Shown here: positions 1 to 5,355 of the stretch, piece by piece
How positions within the stretch are numbered: position 1 is the stretch's first letter
Layout: the number at the start of each line of letters is the position of its first letter
Origin: Paracoccaceae bacterium
Lineage (GTDB): Bacteria > Pseudomonadota > Alphaproteobacteria > Rhodobacterales > Rhodobacteraceae
Direction: 5' to 3'
NCBI GenBank assembly: GCA_002401945.1
Contig: NVUP01000006.1
Coordinates: 89,884-95,316 of the forward strand
DNA: 5,433 nucleotides
Made by a program: the position numbers and the translations under genes
Notes under the pieces: model-generated
Seen by the model: the letters and a program-made list of their open reading frames with translations, nothing else
What the model was told of the DNA's origin: nothing
Database searches by the model: none

Positions 1-20
1 TATTTATGGCCAGATGAAGA

Positions 21-1193
21 TCAGATCCGCTCAATTGCAATCGCAGTGCCTTCGCCGCCGCCGATGCAGATGGCAGCGATGCCGCGTTTCAATCCGCGTT
101 TTTCCAGCGCGTTTAGCAAGGTGACGATGATCCGCGCACCAGAGGCGCCAATTGGGTGACCCAGCGCACAGGCACCGCCGTTAACATTGACGATATCTCG
201 GGACAGGCCCATTTCGCGCATGAAGGCCATCGGCACTACCGCAAAGGCCTCGTTGACCTCCCACAGATCGACGTCATCTATTGACCAGCCAATCTGGGTC
301 AGCAGTTTTTGCACCGCAGGCACCGGCGCGGTGGTGAACAACGCTGGCGCCTGAGCATGGCTGGCGTGGCCAAGGATCTTGGCGCGCACGGTCAGATTCT
401 GGGCCTCGGCGGCCTCGGCTGAGGCCAGCACCAGGGCCGCCGCACCGTCAGAAATCGACGAAGCATTGGCTGCGGTGACCGTCCCATCCTTGCGGAAGGC
501 GGGTTTCAGGGTTGGGATCTTTTCCGGGCGCGCCGATTTTAGCTGTTCATCGGCATCGGCAATCACCTCACCCTTGCGGGTTTTGACAGTGACCGGAGCA
601 ATCTCGCCATCAAAAGCGCCATTTTCCTGCGCCTGCAGCGCGTTGGACAGGGATTTCAGAGCAAATTCATCCTGTTCCTGGCGGCTGAACTGATAGGTCT
701 CGGCGCAATCCTCGGCAAAGGAGCCCATCAGGCGGCCCTTGTCATAAGCATCTTCGAGCCCATCGAGGAACATGTGGTCGATCACCTGATTGTGGCCAAT
801 CCGGGCACCGCCGCGCATCTTGGGCAACAGGTAGGGCGCATTTGACATGCTCTCCATGCCACCAGCCACCATGGTATTGGCGTGGCCCAGCGCGATCTGA
901 TCAAACGCCATCATTGCCGCCTTCATGCCGGAGCCGCACATTTTGTTCAGCGTGGTGGCGGGCACCTCTTCACCCAAACCTGCGACAAACCCCGCCTGGC
1001 GTGCAGGCGCTTGACCCAAACCAGCCGACAGCACACAGCCCATCAGCACTTCGTCAACAGTTGTCGTCCCGGCGCCATCCAAAGCAGCGCGGATCGCGGC
1101 GCCACCAAGATCGGCAGCCGCAACCCCATCAAACATGCCCTGAAACCCGCCCATTGGTGTGCGAGCAGCGCCCGCAATCACAACCTCTTTCAT
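21..1193 (-). CDS. Acetyl-CoA acetyltransferase (thiolase II family)
   Basis: This is a complete 390-residue thiolase, which condenses two acetyl-CoA to acetoacetyl-CoA or catalyses the reverse thiolysis in the cytoplasm. All the catalytic elements are visible: the nucleophile Cys86 in NKMCGSGMKA, GGMESMSNAPY at 111-121, the MGSFAE loop at 156-161, NEAF at 314-317, His346 in GHPIGASGAR and the second cysteine, Cys376, in CIGGGEGTA. Length and residue spacing match the Zoogloea PhaA type (Cys89, His348, Cys378). An in-frame ATG lies 10 codons upstream at 1223, but the start at 1193 has a good Shine-Dalgarno (GGAGG, 7 nt upstream), and MKEVVIAGAARTP is the usual thiolase N-terminus. Only 20 bp downstream are visible, so linkage to phaB or to a degradation operon cannot be judged. 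The isolated position, divergent from a regulatory pair, does not separate a polyhydroxybutyrate role from ketone-body or amino-acid catabolism, so no symbol is given. Confidence 0.95.
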   Translation of the reverse strand: MKEVVIAGAARTPMGGFQGMFDGVAAADLGGAAIRAALDGAGTTTVDEVLMGCVLSAGLGQAPARQAGFVAGLGEEVPATTLNKMCGSGMKAAMMAFDQIALGHANTMVAGGMESMSNAPYLLPKMRGGARIGHNQVIDHMFLDGLEDAYDKGRLMGSFAEDCAETYQFSRQEQDEFALKSLSNALQAQENGAFDGEIAPVTVKTRKGEVIADADEQLKSARPEKIPTLKPAFRKDGTVTAANASSISDGAAALVLASAEAAEAQNLTVRAKILGHASHAQAPALFTTAPVPAVQKLLTQIGWSIDDVDLWEVNEAFAVVPMAFMREMGLSRDIVNVNGGACALGHPIGASGARIIVTLLNALEKRGLKRGIAAICIGGGEGTAIAIERI

Positions 1194-1197
1194 GCTC

Positions 1198-1206
1198 TTC
1201 CCTCCA
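1198..1206 (-). promoter_or_regulatory. Ribosome binding site deciding the thiolase start
   Basis: On the minus strand the sequence reads GGAGG followed by GAAGAGC and then ATG at 1193-1191. This places a near-consensus Shine-Dalgarno at standard spacing before the internal Met. It is the main reason to reject the longer N-terminus beginning at 1223. Confidence 0.75.
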
Positions 1207-1286
1207 TTGCCTGAACCCTGCATACAAAATGGTAAGGATTGCGGTCTAGCCTGCAGAGCAACGAAATACCATTCGGGGGGAAAATT

Positions 1287-1625
1287 ATGAGCCTGACCAG
1301 TACAATGACGGGAAATGCACAGATTGTGACGGTAAACGCCGAACGCATCGACGCGGCCATCGCCATACAGTTCAAAGAAGACATGCGCAGCGAGACCGAA
1401 AGTGGCGCCAGCCGGGTCATTCTGGATCTGTCAGAGGTGAAATTCATTGATTCCAGTGGGCTGGGCGCGATTGTCGCGGCGATGAAACAGCTCGGCAGCG
1501 ACCGCAAGCTTGATCTCGCGGGCCTGACCCCGATGGTCGACAAAGTGTTTCGACTGACCCGCATGGATACTGTTTTTGATCTTTATGCCTCGCTGAATGA
1601 GGCCACTGCTGCCAGAAAATCGTGA
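1287..1625 (+). CDS. STAS-domain anti-sigma-factor antagonist (RsbV/SpoIIAA-like, probable RbaV counterpart)
   Basis: This 112-residue protein is a single STAS domain. In partner-switching systems such a protein, when unphosphorylated, binds the cognate kinase/anti-sigma factor and frees its target; phosphorylation blocks this. The signature VILDLSEVKFIDSSGLGAI spans about 44-62. Ser56, the first Ser of DSSGLG, aligns with the phosphorylated Ser58 of B. subtilis SpoIIAA and Ser56 of RsbV. The usual C-terminal part (LDLAGLTPMVDKVFRLTRMDTVF) is intact, and length is normal for the family. The ATG at 1287 is preceded by a GGGGGG run at 1275-1280 (6 nt spacing). An in-frame ATG at 1239 would add 16 residues without a comparable site. 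The gene ends in tandem stops (TGA TAA). The RsbW-type kinase follows after 42 bp on the same strand, so the two are likely co-transcribed. Rhodobacter capsulatus has a known pair, RbaV/RbaW; orthology here is inferred from arrangement and motifs only. Confidence 0.92.
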   Translation: MSLTSTMTGNAQIVTVNAERIDAAIAIQFKEDMRSETESGASRVILDLSEVKFIDSSGLGAIVAAMKQLGSDRKLDLAGLTPMVDKVFRLTRMDTVFDLYASLNEATAARKS

Positions 1626-1667
1626 TAATTGGATATGAGGGCGCTTTTGGCGCGGAGTGAGAACTCG

Positions 1668-2126
1668 ATGGTTGATTCCTTTGCCTGTTCGTTCCTGGCT
1701 ACAGAACTGGATGCCCGCAGCGGTATCTGCTCTGTGGTGGAGCGGTTGCAGGACATGGGACTGCCTGAGGCTCGGGCCCATGAGGTACAGATTGTGCTGG
1801 CGGAAGCTGTTAACAATGTTATCGAACATGCTTATGCTGATGCCCCCCTCGGCAATGTGTATATCCATTGCAACCTGAATACTGAACGATTGTGGATCAA
1901 CATCCATGACGCCGGAGCACCACTCCCGGACGAAAAACTGCCTGCGGGCAAATTGATCGACCTATCGGGCCCCACCGAAGACTTACCTGAGGGCGGATTC
2001 GGCTGGTTTCTCATTCGCGCACTGACCAGCGACATTCGATACGAACGCAGATGCGGCAACAATCAACTGGCGCTTTGCTTTGAAATCAACGCCAATGAGG
2101 CCGAGACCACAAACGTCGTGCCATAA
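1668..2126 (+). CDS. RsbW-type anti-sigma factor / serine-protein kinase (GHKL ATPase, probable RbaW counterpart)
   Basis: This small GHKL/HATPase_c_2 protein has 152 residues from this start. Such kinases sequester a sigma factor or other target and inactivate their STAS partner by phosphorylation. The N box is LAEAVNNVIEHAY (about 44-56), with Glu46, Asn50 and His54 in the expected pattern. The G1 box is DAGAPLP (81-87). The G2 region is LPEGGFGWFLIR (106-117), a form typical of alphaproteobacterial RsbW-like proteins. The start is uncertain. The same frame is open from TTG 1629 and contains ATG 1635, but neither has a clear ribosome site. ATG 1668 has GGAG at 1654-1657 (10 nt spacing) and places the first beta strand (SFACSFLA) a few residues in, as in relatives. 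The gene lies 42 bp after the STAS gene in an apparent two-gene operon. No PP2C phosphatase or sigma-factor gene is present in the window. Confidence 0.9.
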   Translation: MVDSFACSFLATELDARSGICSVVERLQDMGLPEARAHEVQIVLAEAVNNVIEHAYADAPLGNVYIHCNLNTERLWINIHDAGAPLPDEKLPAGKLIDLSGPTEDLPEGGFGWFLIRALTSDIRYERRCGNNQLALCFEINANEAETTNVVP

Positions 2127-2262
2127 AACCGCCGCAAAAATGGCAAATCAGCGCCAAATATCTGTGTAAATACTTTACGTGTAGCTGATCAAAGCTTCCC
2201 TCGGCGCCGCGTTCAACAGCCCCCACCCAGTGCGCGCCGCCGGGGATTTCCCTTCCAATCAT
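2086..2262 (-). CDS. Doubtful 58-residue small ORF antisense to the kinase/GGT gap
   Basis: An ATG at 2262 opens a 58-codon frame beginning MIGREIPGGAHWVGAVERGA. It has a Shine-Dalgarno-like AGGGG 8 nt upstream (2271-2275) and ends in TGA inside the 3' end of the kinase gene. I recognise no family. It uses several codons that look rare for this genome (AGG, AGA, TTA, CTA, GTA) and shares 41 bp with a well-supported gene on the other strand. Both points argue against it. It is listed only because it occupies the largest gene-free gap and has a plausible ribosome site; chance is the more likely explanation. Confidence 0.12.
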   Translation of the reverse strand: MIGREIPGGAHWVGAVERGAEGSFDQLHVKYLHRYLALICHFCGGFMARRLWSRPHWR

Positions 2263-2291
2263 CTCGCTATCCCCTGAGCCAAGTCTCTGGT

Positions 2292-2310
2292 CGCAAAATT
2301 GATTTTTGCG
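2292..2310. repeat. Perfect 7-bp inverted repeat, possible operator
   Basis: The arms CGCAAAA (2292-2298) and TTTTGCG (2304-2310) flank TTGAT. It stands just upstream of the -10-like TCTAAT at 2333-2338. If that hexamer is real, the centre of the repeat is about 44 bp before the expected transcription start, a usual place for an activator or a repressor overlapping the -35. The protein that would bind is unknown. Confidence 0.4.
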
Positions 2311-2332
2311 GATTGCGTTCCGGCGCCCAGCT

Positions 2333-2338
2333 TCTAAT
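2333..2338 (+). promoter_or_regulatory. Possible -10 element of the GGT-like gene
   Basis: TCTAAT differs from TATAAT at one position and would give a leader of roughly 20 nt before the start codon at 2365. No good -35 stands at 16-18 nt spacing, so if used it would probably need an activator. The assignment rests on sequence resemblance only. Confidence 0.3.
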
Positions 2339-2364
2339 CTTCCGACGGTGATCAAAGGGAGAAA

Positions 2365-3945
2365 GTGTTGCGCGATTTTCAAACTCCGGGCCGGTCAGCG
2401 GTCTTTGCAGAAAACGGCCTCTGTGCCACCTCACATCCGCTGGCGGCTGGAGCGGCAATTGACATCCTGAAGCGGGGTGGCAACGCGATGGACGCGGCGA
2501 TTGCAGGGGCCGTTCTGCTGGGCATCTGCGAACCTCAGATGACCGGCATCGGCGGCGATTGCTTCCTGCTGTACAGCCGCCCCGGCAGTGACAAAATACA
2601 TGCGGTCAACGGATCAGGCCGGGCTCCTGCGGCGGCTAGCGCGGCTGATTTGCGCGACCAAGGGTTGCAGGCCGTGCCCCTGTCCAGCCCTCACGCGGTG
2701 ACCGTCCCCGGCGCAATGGACGCCTTTTGCCACTTGGCCGAGACTGAGGGAAAGCTGGGCCTTGATGCGCTGCTGCAGCCCGCCATTCACTATGCGGATG
2801 CCGGAGTTCCAGTGGCGCCACGGGTGGCTTTTGACTGGGCCAATTCGGCAGCAACGCTGCAGGGCACCGCGCGACAAGCCTATTTATTTGACGGTTTACC
2901 GCCCAAAGTTGGTCAAATGTTCCGCTCCCCCGGTCAGGCCGAGGTCCTGCGGCGGGTGGCCCGGGAGGGTCGTGATGCCTTTTACACCGGCGAGGTTGCC
3001 GAGGATATGCTGACGGCGCTGACGATGCGCGGCGGCGTCCACAGTACAGCGGATTTTGCCACAAATACCTGCACGACCTCAACTCCGGTGAGCGGAGAGT
3101 ACAAGGGGATTGAGCTGGTCGAGCACCCGCCCAACGGCCAGGGTGCTACCGCCATCCTGATGCTCAACATGCTGAAACATTTCGACATTGCCGCAATGGA
3201 TCCCTTTAGTGCGCACCGCGCCCATATCGAGGCTGAGGCGGCAAAGCTGGCTTATGACGCCCGCAACCGCTTTATCGCAGATCCCGATCACACGGCGCGA
3301 CTGCAGCACATGCTGTCCCCTGAAACAGCGGAAAAACTGGCCGCATTGGTCAATCCCAACCGGGCCATGGCAGCAGCAGCGCCACTCAGCGAGGCCGTGC
3401 ACAAGGACACCATCTATATCACCGTGGTCGACAAAGACCGGATGGCGGTGTCGCTGATCTATTCCATCTTTCATGGCTTTGGCTCCGGCATTGCCTCTGA
3501 AAAATTCGGCATCCTGCTGCAAAACCGGGGCGCCGGGTTCACGCTGGAGCCGGGTCATCCAAACGAATTGGGCGGCGGCAAGCGGCCGATGCACACCATC
3601 ATTCCCGGCATGTTGCGCCAAAACGGCCGGGTGGTGATGCCCTTTGGTGTGATGGGCGGCGCCTATCAGCCCAACGGCCATGCGCGACTGGTGTCAAACC
3701 TGGTCGATTTTGACATGGATCTGCAGGCCGCCATAGACGCGCCGCGTGCCTTTTGTGATGGCACGGTGATGAATGTCGAGCGAGGGTATTCTGATGGCGT
3801 TCGGCAGCACCTTGGCGACCTTGGCCACAAAGTCGAGATACCGCAAACAGCCATCGGTGGCGCGCAGGCGATCCGCATCCGTAACGACGGTGTGCTGGAA
3901 GGCGCCAGCGACCCGCGCAAAGACGGGTGTGCGCTAGGGTACTAA
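2365..3945 (+). CDS. Gamma-glutamyltransferase-superfamily Ntn-hydrolase (YwrD / acylase-like)
   Basis: This 526-residue protein belongs to the GGT superfamily, whose members self-cleave before a Thr that becomes the N-terminal nucleophile of the small subunit. Visible landmarks are GGNAMDAAIAG (38-48), the TGIGGDCF core (60-67), NGSGRAPAAA (82-91), HPPNGQG (254-260), AYDARNRFIADPD (296-308), the cleavage region DTIYITVVDKD (348-358) with predicted nucleophile Thr349, and GVMGGAYQPNGH (428-439). Thr349 aligns with E. coli GGT Thr391, counting back from VVD. Cleavage would give chains of about 348 and 178 residues. No signal peptide is visible, so it is probably cytoplasmic, unlike periplasmic E. 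coli GGT. It is also shorter than E. coli GGT (580). Several residues that bind the gamma-glutamyl group in true GGTs look replaced, so the substrate may not be glutathione. The start is GTG 2365 or the adjacent TTG 2368; GGGAG at 2357-2361 is better spaced for TTG. The gene appears monocistronic and ends convergent with hspQ. Confidence 0.88.
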   Translation: MLRDFQTPGRSAVFAENGLCATSHPLAAGAAIDILKRGGNAMDAAIAGAVLLGICEPQMTGIGGDCFLLYSRPGSDKIHAVNGSGRAPAAASAADLRDQGLQAVPLSSPHAVTVPGAMDAFCHLAETEGKLGLDALLQPAIHYADAGVPVAPRVAFDWANSAATLQGTARQAYLFDGLPPKVGQMFRSPGQAEVLRRVAREGRDAFYTGEVAEDMLTALTMRGGVHSTADFATNTCTTSTPVSGEYKGIELVEHPPNGQGATAILMLNMLKHFDIAAMDPFSAHRAHIEAEAAKLAYDARNRFIADPDHTARLQHMLSPETAEKLAALVNPNRAMAAAAPLSEAVHKDTIYITVVDKDRMAVSLIYSIFHGFGSGIASEKFGILLQNRGAGFTLEPGHPNELGGGKRPMHTIIPGMLRQNGRVVMPFGVMGGAYQPNGHARLVSNLVDFDMDLQAAIDAPRAFCDGTVMNVERGYSDGVRQHLGDLGHKVEIPQTAIGGAQAIRIRNDGVLEGASDPRKDGCALGY

Positions 3946-3961
3946 CCTCCGCTGACAGTGT

Positions 3962-3985
3962 AGGGTGCGTGCTGGCACGCACCTT
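3962..3985. terminator. Strong hairpin between convergent genes, probable bidirectional terminator / dispersed repeat
   Basis: Perfect 9-bp arms GGTGCGTGC (3964-3972) and GCACGCACC (3975-3983) are separated by TG. They are extended by a G-T and an A-T pair to 3962 and 3985. The hairpin lies in the 54-bp gap between the stops of the GGT-like gene and hspQ, where one structure can end both transcripts. No long T run follows, so it is not a textbook intrinsic terminator. I recall GGTGCGTGC-type palindromes as recurrent between genes in Rhodobacterales genomes, which would make this one copy of a dispersed element; that is from memory. Confidence 0.65.
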
Positions 3986-3999
3986 CCGCAGTTGCGGCG

Positions 4000-4326
4000 T
4001 CAGTTCAGTTGAAAATGCAGCGGGTAGGTGCCATCCGAAAACGGGCCGAACATGTCCGGGATATCCGGATGATCCACTGGCTCGCCGGAATAATCGGCGA
4101 CCAGATTCTGTTCAGACACATAGGCCACGTAGTAGCTTTGGTCGTTTTCGGCCAACAGATGGTAAAACGGCTGCTCTTTGGACGGACGGCTGTCCTCGGG
4201 AATCGCCTGATACCATTCATCGGTATTGGTAAACTCGGGGTCGACATCGAACACCACGCCGCGAAACGGGTGCTTTTTGTGACGGACGACCTGTCCCAAG
4301 TGATATTTCGCGCGTGTTCTCAACAT
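4000..4326 (-). CDS. hspQ: Heat shock protein HspQ (YccV family)
   Basis: This complete 108-residue protein is a single HspQ/YccV (hemimethylated-DNA-binding, SH3-like) domain; E. coli HspQ has 105 residues. In E. coli it is heat induced, binds hemimethylated DNA and acts as a specificity-enhancing factor for Lon protease. The family core is easy to read: YHLGQVVRHKKHPFRGVVFDVDP (about 8-30), the loop DEWYQAIPEDSRP, then QPFYHLLAENDQSYYVAYVSEQNL and SGEPVDHPDI. The start at 4326 puts the core where it lies in homologues. The frame stays open well upstream, into the antisense of the transporter gene, but that part has no family resemblance. The ribosome site is weak (AGGGG, 10 nt upstream). 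I could not pick out a clear sigma-32 promoter in the 84-bp divergent region. The gene converges with the GGT-like gene at a shared hairpin. Confidence 0.95.
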   Translation of the reverse strand: MLRTRAKYHLGQVVRHKKHPFRGVVFDVDPEFTNTDEWYQAIPEDSRPSKEQPFYHLLAENDQSYYVAYVSEQNLVADYSGEPVDHPDIPDMFGPFSDGTYPLHFQLN

Positions 4327-4410
4327 AGTCTTGCAGCCCCTATCCTCTATTAGTACCCCGTAACCACGGACGTTGTCCAATGAATGAAGCCTTAATTGGG
4401 GAAACAGTCT
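4327..4410. promoter_or_regulatory. Divergent promoter region between hspQ and the transporter gene
   Basis: This 84-bp AT-richer gap separates two divergent starts, so both promoters should lie here or overlap the gene ends. It contains a short inverted repeat GGAC-GTT-GTCC at 4368-4378. On the minus strand TTGGAC stands 19-20 nt before TACTAAT, a loosely spaced promoter-like pair. Neither is strong enough to name a sigma factor. Confidence 0.35.
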
Positions 4411-5292
4411 GTGAACCTTTCTTTGACAGTGCTCGAAATCGTAGCACCGGTATTTATCCTTGCGGCCCTCGGGTTTGGTTGGGTTAAACTCGGTTTTGAA
4501 TACCGCATCCAATTTGTGACCCGGCTGGCAATGACACTGGCCGTTCCCTGTCTGATCTTCACCGCCCTGATGAAGACCGATCTGGACAAGAACACACTCA
4601 CCACCTTTTTGCTGGCGTGCCTGGCGGGCTATGCGGTGATCGCAGTGCTGGGGCTGGCCCTGGTACGGATCACAGGTTTGGACCAACGCACCTATCTGGC
4701 GCCGCTTATTTTTGGCAATACCGGCAACTTGGGCATTCCCCTGGCGATGTTTGCCTTTGGTGAGGCCGGGCTTGGCTATGCGGTGGTTGTCCTAGCTGTC
4801 ACCTCGGTCCTGTCGTTCACCGTTGGCATCTATCTGGTGGCAGGCAAGGGCGCCGGCAGCAAGGCCCTGAAGGAACCCATGGTCTGGGCGACGTTACTGG
4901 GCGCAGTGTTTTTGTGGCAGGACTGGCAAACGCCGCGCTTCCTGACCAATGCGCTAGATCTGGTTGGTCAGATGGCCATTCCGCTGATGTTGATCACCCT
5001 CGGCGTGGCGGTGGCCCGGCTGACACCCGGCAAAATCTCGCGTGCCGTCCTGTTGTCACTGGCAAAACTGCTGATCTGTACCGCAACCGGCTGGGGGTTG
5101 GCGCTGTTTTTTGGCCTGGATCAAGTGGCCTTTGGCGTATTGGTGCTGCAGCTGGCAACCCCGGTGGCGGTCACCTCGTACCTGCTGGCAGAGAAATTCA
5201 ATGCGGATGCCGAGGCGGTTGCAGGCATGGTCGTGGTTTCCACCGTGATATCGGTGGTGACCCTGCCGCTACTTTTGGCATTCTTGTTGTAA
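4411..5292 (+). CDS. AEC-family transporter (auxin efflux carrier-like permease)
   Basis: This is a 293-residue integral inner-membrane protein of the AEC (auxin efflux carrier) family. About ten hydrophobic segments are seen, near residues 6-26, 36-54, 64-85, 95-115, 121-143, 157-172, 187-204, 212-234, 239-259 and 266-291. The hallmark is FGNTGNLGIPLAMFAFGEAG (101-120) in the fourth segment, with the paired repeat-like QLATPVAVTSYLLAEKF near 247-263. Bacterial members carry small carboxylates such as malate, or have unknown substrates, and the sequence does not say which applies here. GTG 4411 is chosen because GGGGA at 4398-4402 stands 8 nt before it and the protein then begins MNLSLTVLEIVAP, as I recall for relatives. 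A TTG at 4396 would add five residues but would place the ribosome site inside the gene. The gene is divergent from hspQ and is followed 63 bp later by a lipoprotein gene on the same strand. Confidence 0.92.
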   Translation: MNLSLTVLEIVAPVFILAALGFGWVKLGFEYRIQFVTRLAMTLAVPCLIFTALMKTDLDKNTLTTFLLACLAGYAVIAVLGLALVRITGLDQRTYLAPLIFGNTGNLGIPLAMFAFGEAGLGYAVVVLAVTSVLSFTVGIYLVAGKGAGSKALKEPMVWATLLGAVFLWQDWQTPRFLTNALDLVGQMAIPLMLITLGVAVARLTPGKISRAVLLSLAKLLICTATGWGLALFFGLDQVAFGVLVLQLATPVAVTSYLLAEKFNADAEAVAGMVVVSTVISVVTLPLLLAFLL

Positions 5293-5300
5293 ATGTGAAT

Positions 5301-5309
5301 TTATCCACA
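5301..5309 (+). promoter_or_regulatory. Consensus DnaA-box sequence
   Basis: TTATCCACA is an exact match to the strong R1-type DnaA box. It lies in an AT-rich gap just after the transporter stop and about 47 bp before the lipoprotein start. It overlaps where a -35 would be if TATGCT (5323-5328) is the -10. It also forms part of an inverted repeat, ATGTG (5293-5297) / CACAT (5306-5310). No second box or other origin feature is seen, so a regulatory or chance site is likelier than an origin. Confidence 0.4.
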
Positions 5310-5322
5310 TGCCTTTCTTTGT

Positions 5323-5328
5323 TATGCT
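5323..5328 (+). promoter_or_regulatory. Possible -10 element for the lipoprotein gene
   Basis: TATGCT matches TATAAT at four positions and lies 27 bp before the ATG at 5356 in an AT-rich stretch. The -35 position at 17-nt spacing (TTTATC, 5300-5305) is poor and overlaps the DnaA-box sequence. Confidence 0.25.
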
Positions 5329-5355
5329 TTGCAAAAATAAAAAAGGCAGAGGCAA

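Larger units (their letters stand above)
2127..2364. promoter_or_regulatory. 238-bp intergenic region with palindromes upstream of the GGT-like gene
   Basis: This is the largest gap in the window. From left to right it holds a short inverted repeat GTAAA-TAC-TTTAC at 2166-2178 and a self-complementary CGGCGCCG at 2202-2209. A perfect 7-bp inverted repeat, CGCAAAA/TTTTGCG, with a 5-nt spacer lies at 2292-2310. TCTAAT at 2333-2338 matches the -10 consensus at 5 of 6 positions, and a purine-rich ribosome site follows at 2356-2361. No strong hairpin followed by a T run marks the end of the kinase transcript. The content fits a promoter region for the downstream gene. Confidence 0.45.

Noticed and set aside
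379..1249. Plus-strand open frames of 104-135 codons within the thiolase region
   Set aside because: They lie opposite a complete thiolase with all catalytic motifs. Their Arg/Ser/Pro-rich products have no family resemblance, as expected for antisense of GC-rich coding DNA.
1194..1286. Search for paired -35/-10 elements in the thiolase/STAS divergent gap
   Set aside because: Candidates such as TACAAA at 1223 or TTGCGG at 1239 have no acceptable partner at 16-18 nt, so no promoter is called although both genes must be transcribed from about here.
2166..2178. GTAAA-TAC-TTTAC inverted repeat considered as a terminator of the STAS/kinase operon
   Set aside because: The arms are only 5 bp and AT-rich, with a 3-nt loop and no following T run. 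It is too weak to call a terminator.
3079..3681. A 200-codon minus-strand open frame inside the GGT-like gene
   Set aside because: The plus strand there encodes conserved superfamily motifs (HPPNGQG, RFIADPD, DTIYITVVDKD). The antisense frame is His/Gly-rich with no recognisable domain.
4327..4686. N-terminal extension of the hspQ frame reaching 228 codons
   Set aside because: The extra 120 codons run antisense through the well-supported transporter gene and show no HspQ similarity. The 108-residue form matches the family length.
5293..5340. AT-rich stretch with a DnaA box considered as a replication origin
   Set aside because: There is only one DnaA box and no iterons, no dnaA/dnaN/hemE or repABC genes nearby, and the AT-rich tract is short.
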